Shown here: piece by piece, positions 1 through 4,944 of the stretch
Layout: every line of letters begins with the position of its first letter
Position numbering within the stretch: position 1 is the first letter of the stretch
Assembly: GCF_938018035.1 (NCBI RefSeq)
Contig: NZ_CALIJF010000015.1
Span: forward strand, 1-5,138
Source: an uncultured Campylobacter sp.
GTDB lineage: Bacteria; Campylobacterota; Campylobacteria; Campylobacterales; Campylobacteraceae
Length of the DNA stretch: 5,138 nucleotides
Direction of reading: 5' to 3'
Notes under the pieces: generated by a model
The model's database searches: none
Told to the model about the DNA's origin: nothing
The model's input: the letters and a program-made list of their open reading frames with translations, nothing else
Position numbers and translations under genes: made by a program

Positions 1-17
1 CCACAACTCTAAATTGA

Positions 18-746
18 TTAAATTTTATTCATCACAAACCCACAGAAGCGCCCCGTGACGCCATCTCTGCGGTATGAAAAATGCCGCTCGCTCTCGAAGG
101 TGCAGCGCGGATCAAATTTAACGTTTCGTACTCCCGCAGCTGCGAGCTCATCGCGCAGCGCGGCGTTCATATCGAAATGCCCCTGCGTTTTGTAGCACTC
201 AAACTCGCCCAGATCAAGCCCGCCAAGTTCGTAGTTTCGCGCCTTGATATTCGCGCCTACAAACACCTTCAGCTCCGCAGCGACGCAGCCGAAGCGCTCG
301 CTCATCAAATTTATCGCATTGGTGCAGATCCGCCCTATCACGCCCGCGCGCCCCGCATGCATTGCGGCAACCACGCCGCGCCGCTCGTCCACGATCAGCA
401 CAGGCGAGCAGTCCGCTACCAGCACGCACAGCGCCACGCCGCGCAGATCGGTCACTAGCCCGTCGCAAGGCGAGAGTTCATCACTACCTGCGCGTAAAAT
501 TTCAATTTTGTTTGAGTGGATTTGGCGCATAAATTTTAAATTTCGAGGTTCGATACCGAGCGCGGCGGCTAAAATTTCGCGGTTTTGCGCGACGTTTTGC
601 GGATCGTCGCCTACGTGATCCCCTAAATTTAAGCTCGCGTAGGCTTCGCCGCTCACGCCTCCTTCGCGCGTGCTAAAGCCCGCCAGCACGCCGTGCCCGT
701 CCAACACAAACTCAAGATTTTCTCTGCAAATTTCTATTTTAGCCAT
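18..746 (-). CDS. pgeF: PgeF/YfiH-family peptidoglycan editing factor (DUF152, 'polyphenol oxidase')
   Basis: This 242-residue protein has the usual length of the YfiH/PgeF family, cytoplasmic zinc enzymes that remove wrongly built UDP-MurNAc-Ser precursors; older annotations call them laccases. Visible family motifs, in order: FSTREGGVS (24-32), SLNLGDHVGD (38-47), RQIHSN (74-79), ADCSPVLIVD (111-120), the HAG motif (130-132), and the C-terminal CTFES...FSYRRDGVTGR (215-233). The expected metal and catalytic triad is His77, Cys113 and His130. There is no signal peptide or membrane segment. Two departures from the common pattern: HAGRAG replaces the usual HAGWRG, and the segment at 163-174 (VGANIKARNYEL) lacks the cysteines of the common IGPCC motif. 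The ATG lies 10 bases after the ribE stop and has only a GC-rich stretch, no clear Shine-Dalgarno, before it, which suggests translational coupling to ribE. The family assignment is firm; the in vivo substrate is inferred from the family. Confidence 0.92.
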   Translation of the reverse strand: MAKIEICRENLEFVLDGHGVLAGFSTREGGVSGEAYASLNLGDHVGDDPQNVAQNREILAAALGIEPRNLKFMRQIHSNKIEILRAGSDELSPCDGLVTDLRGVALCVLVADCSPVLIVDERRGVVAAMHAGRAGVIGRICTNAINLMSERFGCVAAELKVFVGANIKARNYELGGLDLGEFECYKTQGHFDMNAALRDELAAAGVRNVKFDPRCTFESERHFSYRRDGVTGRFCGFVMNKI

Positions 747-756
747 CGCGCGCCGC

Positions 757-1575
757 TTAATACAGGCTCAAAATTTTATCTACCGCATCCCACGAAAGCC
801 CCTCTTTTTCGCCCTCGGCGCTCTCATCGCGCGCCGTGTCCATACCGCAGACGGGCTGTCCGCCGGCAAAACGTAGCTGCGCCGCGACGTATCGCGCGAG
901 CAGATCGGTTTCGATATTTACGCGGCGCCCGATTTTATATGATCCAAAAAGCGTATCTTTAAGCGTGAGCGGGATGATCGTAAGACGAATGGCGCAGCTT
1001 TGTGCTTCGCTCTTTAAATTTACGCCCAAGGAGTTTAAATCGCGAACGGAATTTGAGCTGCTAGAATTTTGCCCACGCGAGCCTGTGTCGCTAAAATTTG
1101 AACCGTGCGAACCTTTGCGGTCTTTGCGAGTAAAATTTCCGCCGCCCCCGAGCACTTCGTTGATCGTTAGGCTCACGCCGTCGATCGCCACCGAGCCCTT
1201 CGGCGCTAGCAGCGGCGCTATGTGCAGCGGCGCGCGGATGAAAAAATCGACGCCGCTTGCAAGCTTTGAAATTTTATAAATTTCGCCCACGGCATCGACA
1301 TGTCCTTGGATCAAATGCCCGTCTATGCGCTCGCCTAGCCGCATCGCTGGCTCGATATGCACAGGTCCGCGCAGGTTTTGCATGGCGATGACGCTCGCCG
1401 TCTCGCTAGAAAGCTGTACCGCAAATCCGTCCGCAAAAAGCCGCGTCACGCTCAGGCATGCGCCGTTTACCGCGACGCTATCGCCAAGCGCAGGTCGGTA
1501 TCTCGCGCGCAGTCGCAGCGAATCGCCGCTAAAGCTCGCAACCTGCGCGATCTCTCTGATCAGTCCGTTAAACAT
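757..1575 (-). CDS. ribE: Riboflavin synthase (alpha subunit), with in-frame insertion
   Basis: Converts two 6,7-dimethyl-8-ribityllumazine molecules to riboflavin plus a pyrimidine, the last step of riboflavin synthesis, in the cytoplasm as a trimer. The protein has two lumazine-binding barrels. The N-barrel (about 1-95) starts MFNGLI, close to the family MFTGII, and has GDSVAVNGACLSV (31-43). The C-barrel has GHLIQGHVDAVG (86-97) and GSVAIDGVSLTINEV (127-141), then IRLTIIPLTLKDTLFG (196-211). At 272 residues it is well above the usual 200-220. The excess is a low-complexity block at about residues 142-195 plus a C-terminal tail after LARYV (226-230). The common IPHTL reads IPLTL here. The ATG at 1575 is supported by AAAGG six bases upstream and a TAATAT -10 box. 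The 5' leader is about 20 bases, too short for an FMN riboswitch. Some annotations call this gene ribC. Confidence 0.94.
   Translation of the reverse strand: MFNGLIREIAQVASFSGDSLRLRARYRPALGDSVAVNGACLSVTRLFADGFAVQLSSETASVIAMQNLRGPVHIEPAMRLGERIDGHLIQGHVDAVGEIYKISKLASGVDFFIRAPLHIAPLLAPKGSVAIDGVSLTINEVLGGGGNFTRKDRKGSHGSNFSDTGSRGQNSSSSNSVRDLNSLGVNLKSEAQSCAIRLTIIPLTLKDTLFGSYKIGRRVNIETDLLARYVAAQLRFAGGQPVCGMDTARDESAEGEKEGLSWDAVDKILSLY
991..1152 (-). repeat. Low-complexity in-frame insertion within riboflavin synthase
   Basis: Residues about 142-195 of RibE have no counterpart in the usual family alignment. They fall between the strand ending LTINEV and the strand starting IRLTI, where ordinary family members have only a short turn. 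The block is rich in Gly, Ser, Asn, Arg, Lys and Asp and carries repeated NF or N blocks (GGNFTR, GSNFSD, QNSSSSNS, VNLKS). At DNA level, three imperfect units can be seen, each starting GCGA(A/G)C on the plus strand, at 1042, 1077 and 1107, and each running into an AATTT core. Unit spacing (35 and 30 bases) is not exact, so this is a degenerate array. The reading frame is kept, so the gene probably remains functional. Boundaries are estimated by eye. Confidence 0.7.
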
Positions 1576-1581
1576 TATGAG

Positions 1582-1606
1582 CCTTTGGAATTTTTACGTG
1601 ATATTA
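1582..1606 (-). promoter_or_regulatory. ribE promoter -10 box and ribosome binding site
   Basis: On the minus strand TAATAT (1606-1601) lies about 26 bases before the ribE start. AAAGG (1586-1582) follows, six bases before the ATG. No -35 hexamer is obvious, which is normal for Campylobacter sigma70 promoters. If real, it gives ribE-pgeF their own promoter downstream of the cytochrome hairpin. Confidence 0.5.
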
Positions 1607-1639
1607 GCGTAGAATTTTGAAATTTTAAATTAAGCGAAG

Positions 1640-1664
1640 TTCGGCGAGCGCGAAGCCCGCCGAA
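1640..1664 (-). terminator. Strong stem-loop after the cytochrome c gene
   Basis: The 25 bases form a near-perfect hairpin: TTCGGCGGGC pairs with GCTCGCCGAA (10 bp including one G-T wobble) around a 5-base loop, TTCGC. It starts 12 bases past the cytochrome stop codon and sits before the ribE promoter, as expected for a terminator. The bases after it on the minus strand are only loosely T-rich and include no clean T-run. It could be a weak intrinsic terminator or an mRNA 3'-end stabiliser. Confidence 0.55.
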
Positions 1665-1676
1665 TGAAGTTTGAAA

Positions 1677-1997
1677 TTATTTTTTAGAAACGATGAAATC
1701 GGCTAGCGCTTCGATCGATTCGTCGTTAAGTGAAGCTGCTTGACCTTTCATAACGCCCATCATGCCGAATTTGCCCTTGCCGTCGCCTAAGGTGCCGTCT
1801 TTGTAGCCTTTTAGGCTAGCGATGATATCTTCCTTGCTTAGGGTGTTTAGCGCAGGTACTTTGCCGCCAAGATAAGGCTTCTCGGCGTTAGCTCCATGAC
1901 AGGCCACGCATTTTTTATACAATGTAGCGCCGTCTGCGGCAAACGCTGCCGAACTAAACGCCGCCAACACAGCGCATGCGATTAAAACTTTTCTCAT
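1677..1997 (-). CDS. Periplasmic cytochrome c553 (class I, mono-haem)
   Basis: This 106-residue precursor is a small soluble electron carrier. It has a Sec signal peptide (residues 1-20: MRK, a hydrophobic stretch, then SSAAFA before ADGATL), giving a mature protein of about 86 residues. The covalent haem site CVACH is at 30-34, with His34 as proximal ligand. Met83, in GVMKGQ (81-86), is the likely distal ligand, though Met79 and Met80 are also nearby. The C-terminal helix LNDESIEALADFIVSKK is typical of the family. In Campylobacter such proteins carry electrons from the bc1 complex to the cbb3 oxidase and periplasmic peroxidases; that role is known from the family, not shown here. The gene appears monocistronic: a perfect TATAAT and a good RBS lie upstream and a strong hairpin lies downstream. 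It resembles the C. jejuni cytochrome c553 as I recall it. Confidence 0.95.
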   Translation of the reverse strand: MRKVLIACAVLAAFSSAAFAADGATLYKKCVACHGANAEKPYLGGKVPALNTLSKEDIIASLKGYKDGTLGDGKGKFGMMGVMKGQAASLNDESIEALADFIVSKK

Positions 1998-2003
1998 TTT
2001 TCA

Positions 2004-2035
2004 TCCTTTACGATTAAGTTGTGGCGCGCATTATA
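2004..2035 (-). promoter_or_regulatory. Cytochrome c553 promoter -10 box and RBS
   Basis: A perfect TATAAT (2035-2030, minus strand) precedes the gene. Upstream of it are alternating A/T stretches and no clear -35, the Campylobacter sigma70 pattern. AAGGA (2008-2004) sits six bases before the ATG at 1997. The match quality fits a well-expressed electron carrier. Confidence 0.7.
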
Positions 2036-2094
2036 GTTGAAATTCTTAAATTTACGTTTAAAAATTTGGATTAATTTCTCGCGAGCGTGAACGC

Positions 2095-2128
2095 AAAAAA
2101 CATTTTCCGCAAGCCGCGCACGGCGGAA
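2095..2128 (-). terminator. Possible rho-independent terminator of the ABC exporter gene
   Basis: On the minus strand TTCCGC (2128-2123) pairs perfectly with GCGGAA (2110-2105) around a 12-base loop. AATG and then six T residues (2100-2095) follow. An inner GCCG/CGGC pairing in the same place would compete. It lies 110 bases past the exporter stop codon and upstream of the cytochrome promoter. The four-base gap before the T-run and the large loop make it a moderate candidate. Confidence 0.4.
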
Positions 2129-2222
2129 TTTAAAGGGCATCGATTAAATTTAAAGCAGGATCGGCAGGTGCAGCCCAAAACATGACGCGAGCTATGAGGC
2201 GCTGCGTTTTAGACGGCGGAAT
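2120..2222. repeat. 10-base direct repeat ACGGCGGAAT
   Basis: ACGGCGGAAT occurs at 2120-2129 and again at 2213-2222, framing 83 bases that hold no gene. The first copy overlaps the possible terminator stem; the second lies just after the exporter stop. It could be a trace of a small duplication or insertion, or chance in GC-rich sequence. Confidence 0.35.
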
Positions 2223-2238
2223 CCGCGGCGATGAAATT

Positions 2239-3792
2239 TCATTTGATCCGCGAAATCTCGCCGCCTCGCATCTTATAAATTTTATCTGCGGCGCCGAAGT
2301 ATTTATCATCGTGCGAGATCGCAAAGGTCGTGTATCCGCGCGATTTCAGCTCGGGCAAAATTCGCTCGTAAAACTCCGCGCGAAACTGCGGATCGAGATC
2401 GGCCGCAAACTCATCGAGCATCAAAAATTTTCGCCCGTCCATCAGCACGCTTACGAGCGCCAAACGCTTGCGCTGCCCGCTAGATAGGCTCGTGGTGCTA
2501 AATTTAGCCCCCTTTAGCTCAACCTTATCCTGCAGGTGCGTAAGCGCTAGCCACTCGCGCGCTATGTCCGCATCGCCCGTAGCATAGTCGAAGAGATAAA
2601 AATCACTGAAAACCGCGCTTATGTTGTTGCTGTAGGCGCGCAGATCAGAGGGTTTAAGAGCCGCACCGTCGGCTAAAATTTCGCCTGCTTGCGGCGTATA
2701 AAGGCCCGCTAAGATCATAAAAAGCGTCGATTTGCCGCTGCCGTTTTCGCCGATTAAAAACACCGTCTCGCCCGCATTTAGCTGCAAGCTTACCCCCTTG
2801 ATGCCGAATTTCCCGCCCGGATACGAAAAGCCCACGTCTTTAAGCTCCAAGCTGCGCCACGGCTGCATTTGCGCAAGCTCAAAGCCCTGCACGAACGGAT
2901 CTAAGCCCAGCTCATTGATCTTTGCGTAAGCGATCTTTGCGCGCAGCACGCTAGGAAGCGAGAATATGAGCATCATCAAAGGCGCACGCAAAAAAAGCAC
3001 CGTAAGCGCGATCGTTACGGCGTTTGCAAGCTCCGCTTTGCCGCCGCTAAGCCCAAAATAAAGCACAAAGCCTACGGCGCCTAGCATCATTACGTTCATA
3101 AAATTACTCGCAAACGCGCCGTAGACCTCGGCTCGCAGCGAGCTTTGGCGTAAATTTTGCGCGTTGGGCAAAAAGTCGTTTTCGTATAGGCTCTTTGCTT
3201 TGGCTAGGCTTAGCGACAGCTCCTTGTGCCCCTCGATCGCCGCGGCGTAGTTTTTATACAAAACGTCCTCGTTTTGGCGGTACAGATCGTAATTTTGCAT
3301 GACTTTTTTCATCAAAAAGCGGTTGAAAATCATCAGCGCGCCGATCCAGACGAATAAAAACGCAAACATCATAGGCGCGATGTATAATACGTAGATACCG
3401 CAAAACAGCACGATCATAGCGCCTTGGATCAGCTCGGAGATGCGCATAAAGCCCTCGGTTAGGCGCGAAATATCGCTAGAAAGGGACGCAAGTAGGTTCG
3501 CCTTCGACGCAGCCTCGATGCGCTCGAACTTCGTATCGATGATCTGCTTGATGATCTTGGTGCGTAGATCGAACACGAAGTCGTTTTCCATCTTGCAAAG
3601 CATGATGCGGCTTAGCACCGAAAGCAGCAGAAATAGCGCCAAGAGCGCGAAAAATAGCGCGATGATGCGCCCGCCTCTTTCGGCGCCGTCAAGTAGATAT
3701 TTATTGATAAAGCTTAAAATCAAGATCCCCGAGCCGCTGTAGATCGCGTTTAGCGCGAGCATCGCGAGGATTTGTTTGGTATATTTTTTCAT
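2239..3792 (-). CDS. ABC exporter, fused permease-ATPase, cyclic-peptide/SyrD-YojI-PvdE type
   Basis: This 517-residue half-transporter would work as a dimer in the inner membrane. About six hydrophobic segments occupy residues 8-285. The ATPase domain then has Walker A GENGSGKST (348-356), signature LSSGQ (436-440), Walker B KFLMLDE (455-461) and the H-loop histidine (494). Marks of the cyclic-peptide exporter subfamily are HKELSLS (189-195), the Q-loop region reading ISAVFSDFYLFD (391-402) with Ser where glutamine is usual, and LDEFAADLDP (459-468). Relatives export siderophore precursors, lipopeptides or microcins. No peptide, NRPS or siderophore gene is nearby, so the cargo is unknown. 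The ATG at 3792 is preferred: it is preceded by a modest GGGGCGAAAG, whereas an in-frame TTG at 3804 has no RBS. The gene is preceded by a 326-base structured leader region. It shares the GC-rich composition of the rest of the window. Confidence 0.92.
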   Translation of the reverse strand: MKKYTKQILAMLALNAIYSGSGILILSFINKYLLDGAERGGRIIALFFALLALFLLLSVLSRIMLCKMENDFVFDLRTKIIKQIIDTKFERIEAASKANLLASLSSDISRLTEGFMRISELIQGAMIVLFCGIYVLYIAPMMFAFLFVWIGALMIFNRFLMKKVMQNYDLYRQNEDVLYKNYAAAIEGHKELSLSLAKAKSLYENDFLPNAQNLRQSSLRAEVYGAFASNFMNVMMLGAVGFVLYFGLSGGKAELANAVTIALTVLFLRAPLMMLIFSLPSVLRAKIAYAKINELGLDPFVQGFELAQMQPWRSLELKDVGFSYPGGKFGIKGVSLQLNAGETVFLIGENGSGKSTLFMILAGLYTPQAGEILADGAALKPSDLRAYSNNISAVFSDFYLFDYATGDADIAREWLALTHLQDKVELKGAKFSTTSLSSGQRKRLALVSVLMDGRKFLMLDEFAADLDPQFRAEFYERILPELKSRGYTTFAISHDDKYFGAADKIYKMRGGEISRIK

Positions 3793-3839
3793 CTTTCGCC
3801 CCAATAAAATTTGAGCGCAATTGTGGCAAAATTCGCTTG

Positions 3840-3866
3840 AAAAAACGGTTAAATTTTAAATCCGTT
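3840..3866 (-). terminator. Terminator-like hairpin in the ABC exporter leader
   Basis: On the minus strand AACGG (3866-3862) pairs with CCGTT (3848-3844) around a 13-base AT-rich loop. The second arm runs directly into a T-run: six Ts at 3845-3840, two of them in the stem. It lies 47 bases before the exporter ATG. The stem is short, so it would be a weak terminator alone. Its place inside the leader is what suggests attenuation. Confidence 0.35.
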
Positions 3867-3929
3867 CTCATTTCGCGAATAAAATTTCACCCGGGTTGCG
3901 TAAAATTCCGACGTAAATTTATCCACTTT

Positions 3930-3979
3930 TGGCGCGCCAGGAGCGATAAGCTCTATCTGTGTTTACACTCCTGACAGGA
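3930..3979. promoter_or_regulatory. Cluster of dyad symmetries (possible operator or RNA element)
   Basis: Fifty bases hold several inverted repeats end to end on the plus strand: the perfect palindrome TGGCGCGCCA (3930-3939), GAGC-5-GCTC (3941-3953), GTGT-2-ACAC (3959-3968) and TCCTG-A-CAGGA (3969-3979). An outer pair, CAGGAG (3938-3943) with CTCCTG (3968-3973), encloses the middle two. The outer and inner pairs share bases, so they exclude each other. TCCTGACAGGA would cover the start site of the candidate promoter, which is where a repressor often binds. No known riboswitch class or operator was recognised. Confidence 0.45.
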
Positions 3980-3985
3980 ATTAGC

Positions 3986-3991
3986 ATATTA
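3986..3991 (-). promoter_or_regulatory. Candidate -10 box for the ABC exporter
   Basis: TAATAT on the minus strand is identical to the hexamer before ribE. It would start transcription near 3979, just at the edge of the dyad cluster. No -35 match is seen. TA-rich hexamers are common in AT-rich gaps, so this is a candidate only. Confidence 0.35.
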
Positions 3992-4006
3992 GGATTAAAT
4001 TTGACG

Positions 4007-4025
4007 GATTGCAAAATTTTGAATC
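4007..4025. repeat. Bulged inverted repeat containing the palindrome CAAAATTTTG
   Basis: GATT-G-CAAAA meets TTTTG-AATC, giving nine-base arms with one unpaired G. The core CAAAATTTTG (4012-4021) is a perfect palindrome. It would fall around -35 of the candidate exporter promoter, so it could be a protein binding site. AAATTT cores are very common in this genome, which lowers its weight. Confidence 0.35.
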
Positions 4026-4061
4026 AAATTTAAAAACCTAAAGCGACAGAGTGCAAAATTT
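4010..4061. repeat. 10-base direct repeat TGCAAAATTT
   Basis: TGCAAAATTT occurs at 4010-4019 and 4052-4061, 42 bases apart (four helical turns). The spacing would put both copies on one face of the DNA. The common AAATTT core makes chance occurrence fairly likely. Confidence 0.3.
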
Positions 4062-4118
4062 AACTATATTTTTAAATTTTATAAGCTTTGCCGGCTCTGC
4101 TAAAATACAAATTTAACT

Positions 4119-4880
4119 CTAGGCATCGCCCTTTTTGTTGCGCTCCGTGATGAATTTAGCTAATAAATTTATCTCCAATTTACTCACTTCAAATAGCGCC
4201 GTGATTTTCTTTTCGGCTAGGTCTAAATTTTTATTGCAAACGACCTTGAAATATCTACGCAGCTCGGCGTAATCGCTTGGATTGCTGATCATAAAATTAC
4301 AAAACAAACCGTTTTTGCCCTGTAAAAATATCATATCAAAAACGCTATCAATGCCCTTGCCAAAATGAAAAATGATCTGGGGCAAAAGCACTACGCAGAT
4401 CGTCGCTAAAATTATAAAAATAGATGTCGCTACGGGCAGAACTACAAACATCGCCGCCATGATAACGACAAGAAATATTATGCCTGATTTACCGCCGACG
4501 CTATCTAGCCCGTAATGTATCGGAAGCGCGTAGGATACTGTTTTGTGAAGCTTTCGTATTTGACGCGGCGCAATTTCCGCAAAAATGTTACCGTCAATTA
4601 TCTTGACGATTTTATCATTATAAAAATAGACATAAGCGTTTCTATAGAAATTCATATCGAATTTTCTCCTGCCTATGACGAGCAAAAAGCATAATGAAAT
4701 TTTAAATATATCGGAGTTGCCGCCAAAAAATACGTTTCTTAAAATTCCAAAAGCCATTAACGCAAGTATCAAAATAATCGAAATTTTTATGACTTGATTA
4801 GTTTCGTCTTTGATGACTAGCGGCTCTTTGTCGTAGTCTCTCGCAAATTTTCTCAGGCTTAAATTTAACTCATCTTGCAT
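4119..4880 (-). CDS. Unrecognised integral membrane protein
   Basis: I do not recognise this 253-residue protein. It starts with a charged segment (1-30), followed by two hydrophobic segments at about 31-51 and 56-70. Next comes a soluble stretch of about 60 residues (YVYFYNDKIVKIIDGN at 83-98, then IAPRQIRKLH). A long hydrophobic block at about 133-171, enough for two passes, follows, and then a charged, probably helical, cytoplasmic tail of about 80 residues ending NKKGDA. The short strand-like stretch after the first hairpin, with LFCNFMISNPSDYAELRRYF after the second, resembles membrane-anchored PH-like (YcxB-like) proteins, but this is only an impression. The start was chosen by the RBS: AGGA at 4890-4887 is six bases from the ATG at 4880 and directly abuts the ATG at 4886. 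The gene is clearly AT-richer than its neighbours: sample lines 4141-4200 and 4321-4380 have 22 and 19 G/C of 60, against 33 of 60 at 3181-3240. It follows mnmG by 64 bases on the same strand. Confidence 0.8.
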   Translation of the reverse strand: MQDELNLSLRKFARDYDKEPLVIKDETNQVIKISIILILALMAFGILRNVFFGGNSDIFKISLCFLLVIGRRKFDMNFYRNAYVYFYNDKIVKIIDGNIFAEIAPRQIRKLHKTVSYALPIHYGLDSVGGKSGIIFLVVIMAAMFVVLPVATSIFIILATICVVLLPQIIFHFGKGIDSVFDMIFLQGKNGLFCNFMISNPSDYAELRRYFKVVCNKNLDLAEKKITALFEVSKLEINLLAKFITERNKKGDA

Positions 4881-4886
4881 GCTCAT

Positions 4887-4890
4887 TCCT
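4887..4890 (-). promoter_or_regulatory. Ribosome binding site deciding the membrane protein start
   Basis: AGGA sits directly against the first ATG (4886-4884), which leaves no spacer, and six bases before the second in-frame ATG (4880-4878). Normal spacing favours the second, so the protein probably starts MQDELN rather than MSMQDELN. Confidence 0.6.
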
Positions 4891-4944
4891 ATTTTGTTTG
4901 CGTAGTCAAAGTCTACTACAGCCTTCTCACGCCAGACGCACAGC

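Larger units (their letters stand above)
3793..4118. other. Gene-free region upstream of the ABC exporter
   Basis: This 326-base gap has no convincing gene in any frame. It becomes AT-rich toward 4118. On the minus strand, toward the exporter, it contains a bulged inverted repeat (4007-4025), a candidate -10 box (3991-3986), a cluster of dyads (3979-3930), and a short terminator-like hairpin (3866-3840), then the exporter start. If the -10 box is used, the exporter mRNA would have a leader of roughly 185-190 bases, unusually long for this window, where ribE and the cytochrome have leaders of roughly 20-30 bases. I see no convincing terminator for the membrane protein gene just upstream; only a poor bulged stem lies around 4077-4105. 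Confidence 0.7.

Noticed and set aside
81..1620. Several plus-strand open frames opposite pgeF and ribE
   Set aside because: They mirror well-supported minus-strand genes, are Arg/Ala-rich as expected of antisense GC-rich frames, and show no family motifs or ribosome binding sites.
2130..2324. A 64-codon minus-strand ORF overlapping the exporter 3' end
   Set aside because: Most of it is the exporter read in another frame, and the exporter ends at the usual family position, so it is not a frameshifted extension. No RBS was seen.
3813..3840. TGGCA-like sequence suggesting a sigma54 promoter on the plus strand
   Set aside because: The GG-to-GC spacing is wrong for sigma54 and no plus-strand gene follows.
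3701..3871. A 56-codon minus-strand ORF starting in the exporter leader (ATG at 3871) and overlapping the start of the exporter gene
   Set aside because: It has no ribosome binding site, runs out of frame through well-supported exporter codons, and has no recognisable composition. A leader peptide cannot be fully excluded, but nothing supports it.
3859..4010. AATCCGT (minus strand, 4010-4004) could pair with ACGGATT (3865-3859) in the attenuator arm, as an antiterminator
   Set aside because: The upstream copy lies before the candidate start site, so it would not be in that transcript, and a seven-base match within 330 bases is easily chance. It would matter only if transcription starts further upstream.
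4077..4105. Terminator for the unknown membrane protein gene
   Set aside because: The only stem is AT-rich, interrupted by a three-base bulge with a large loop, and no T-run follows.
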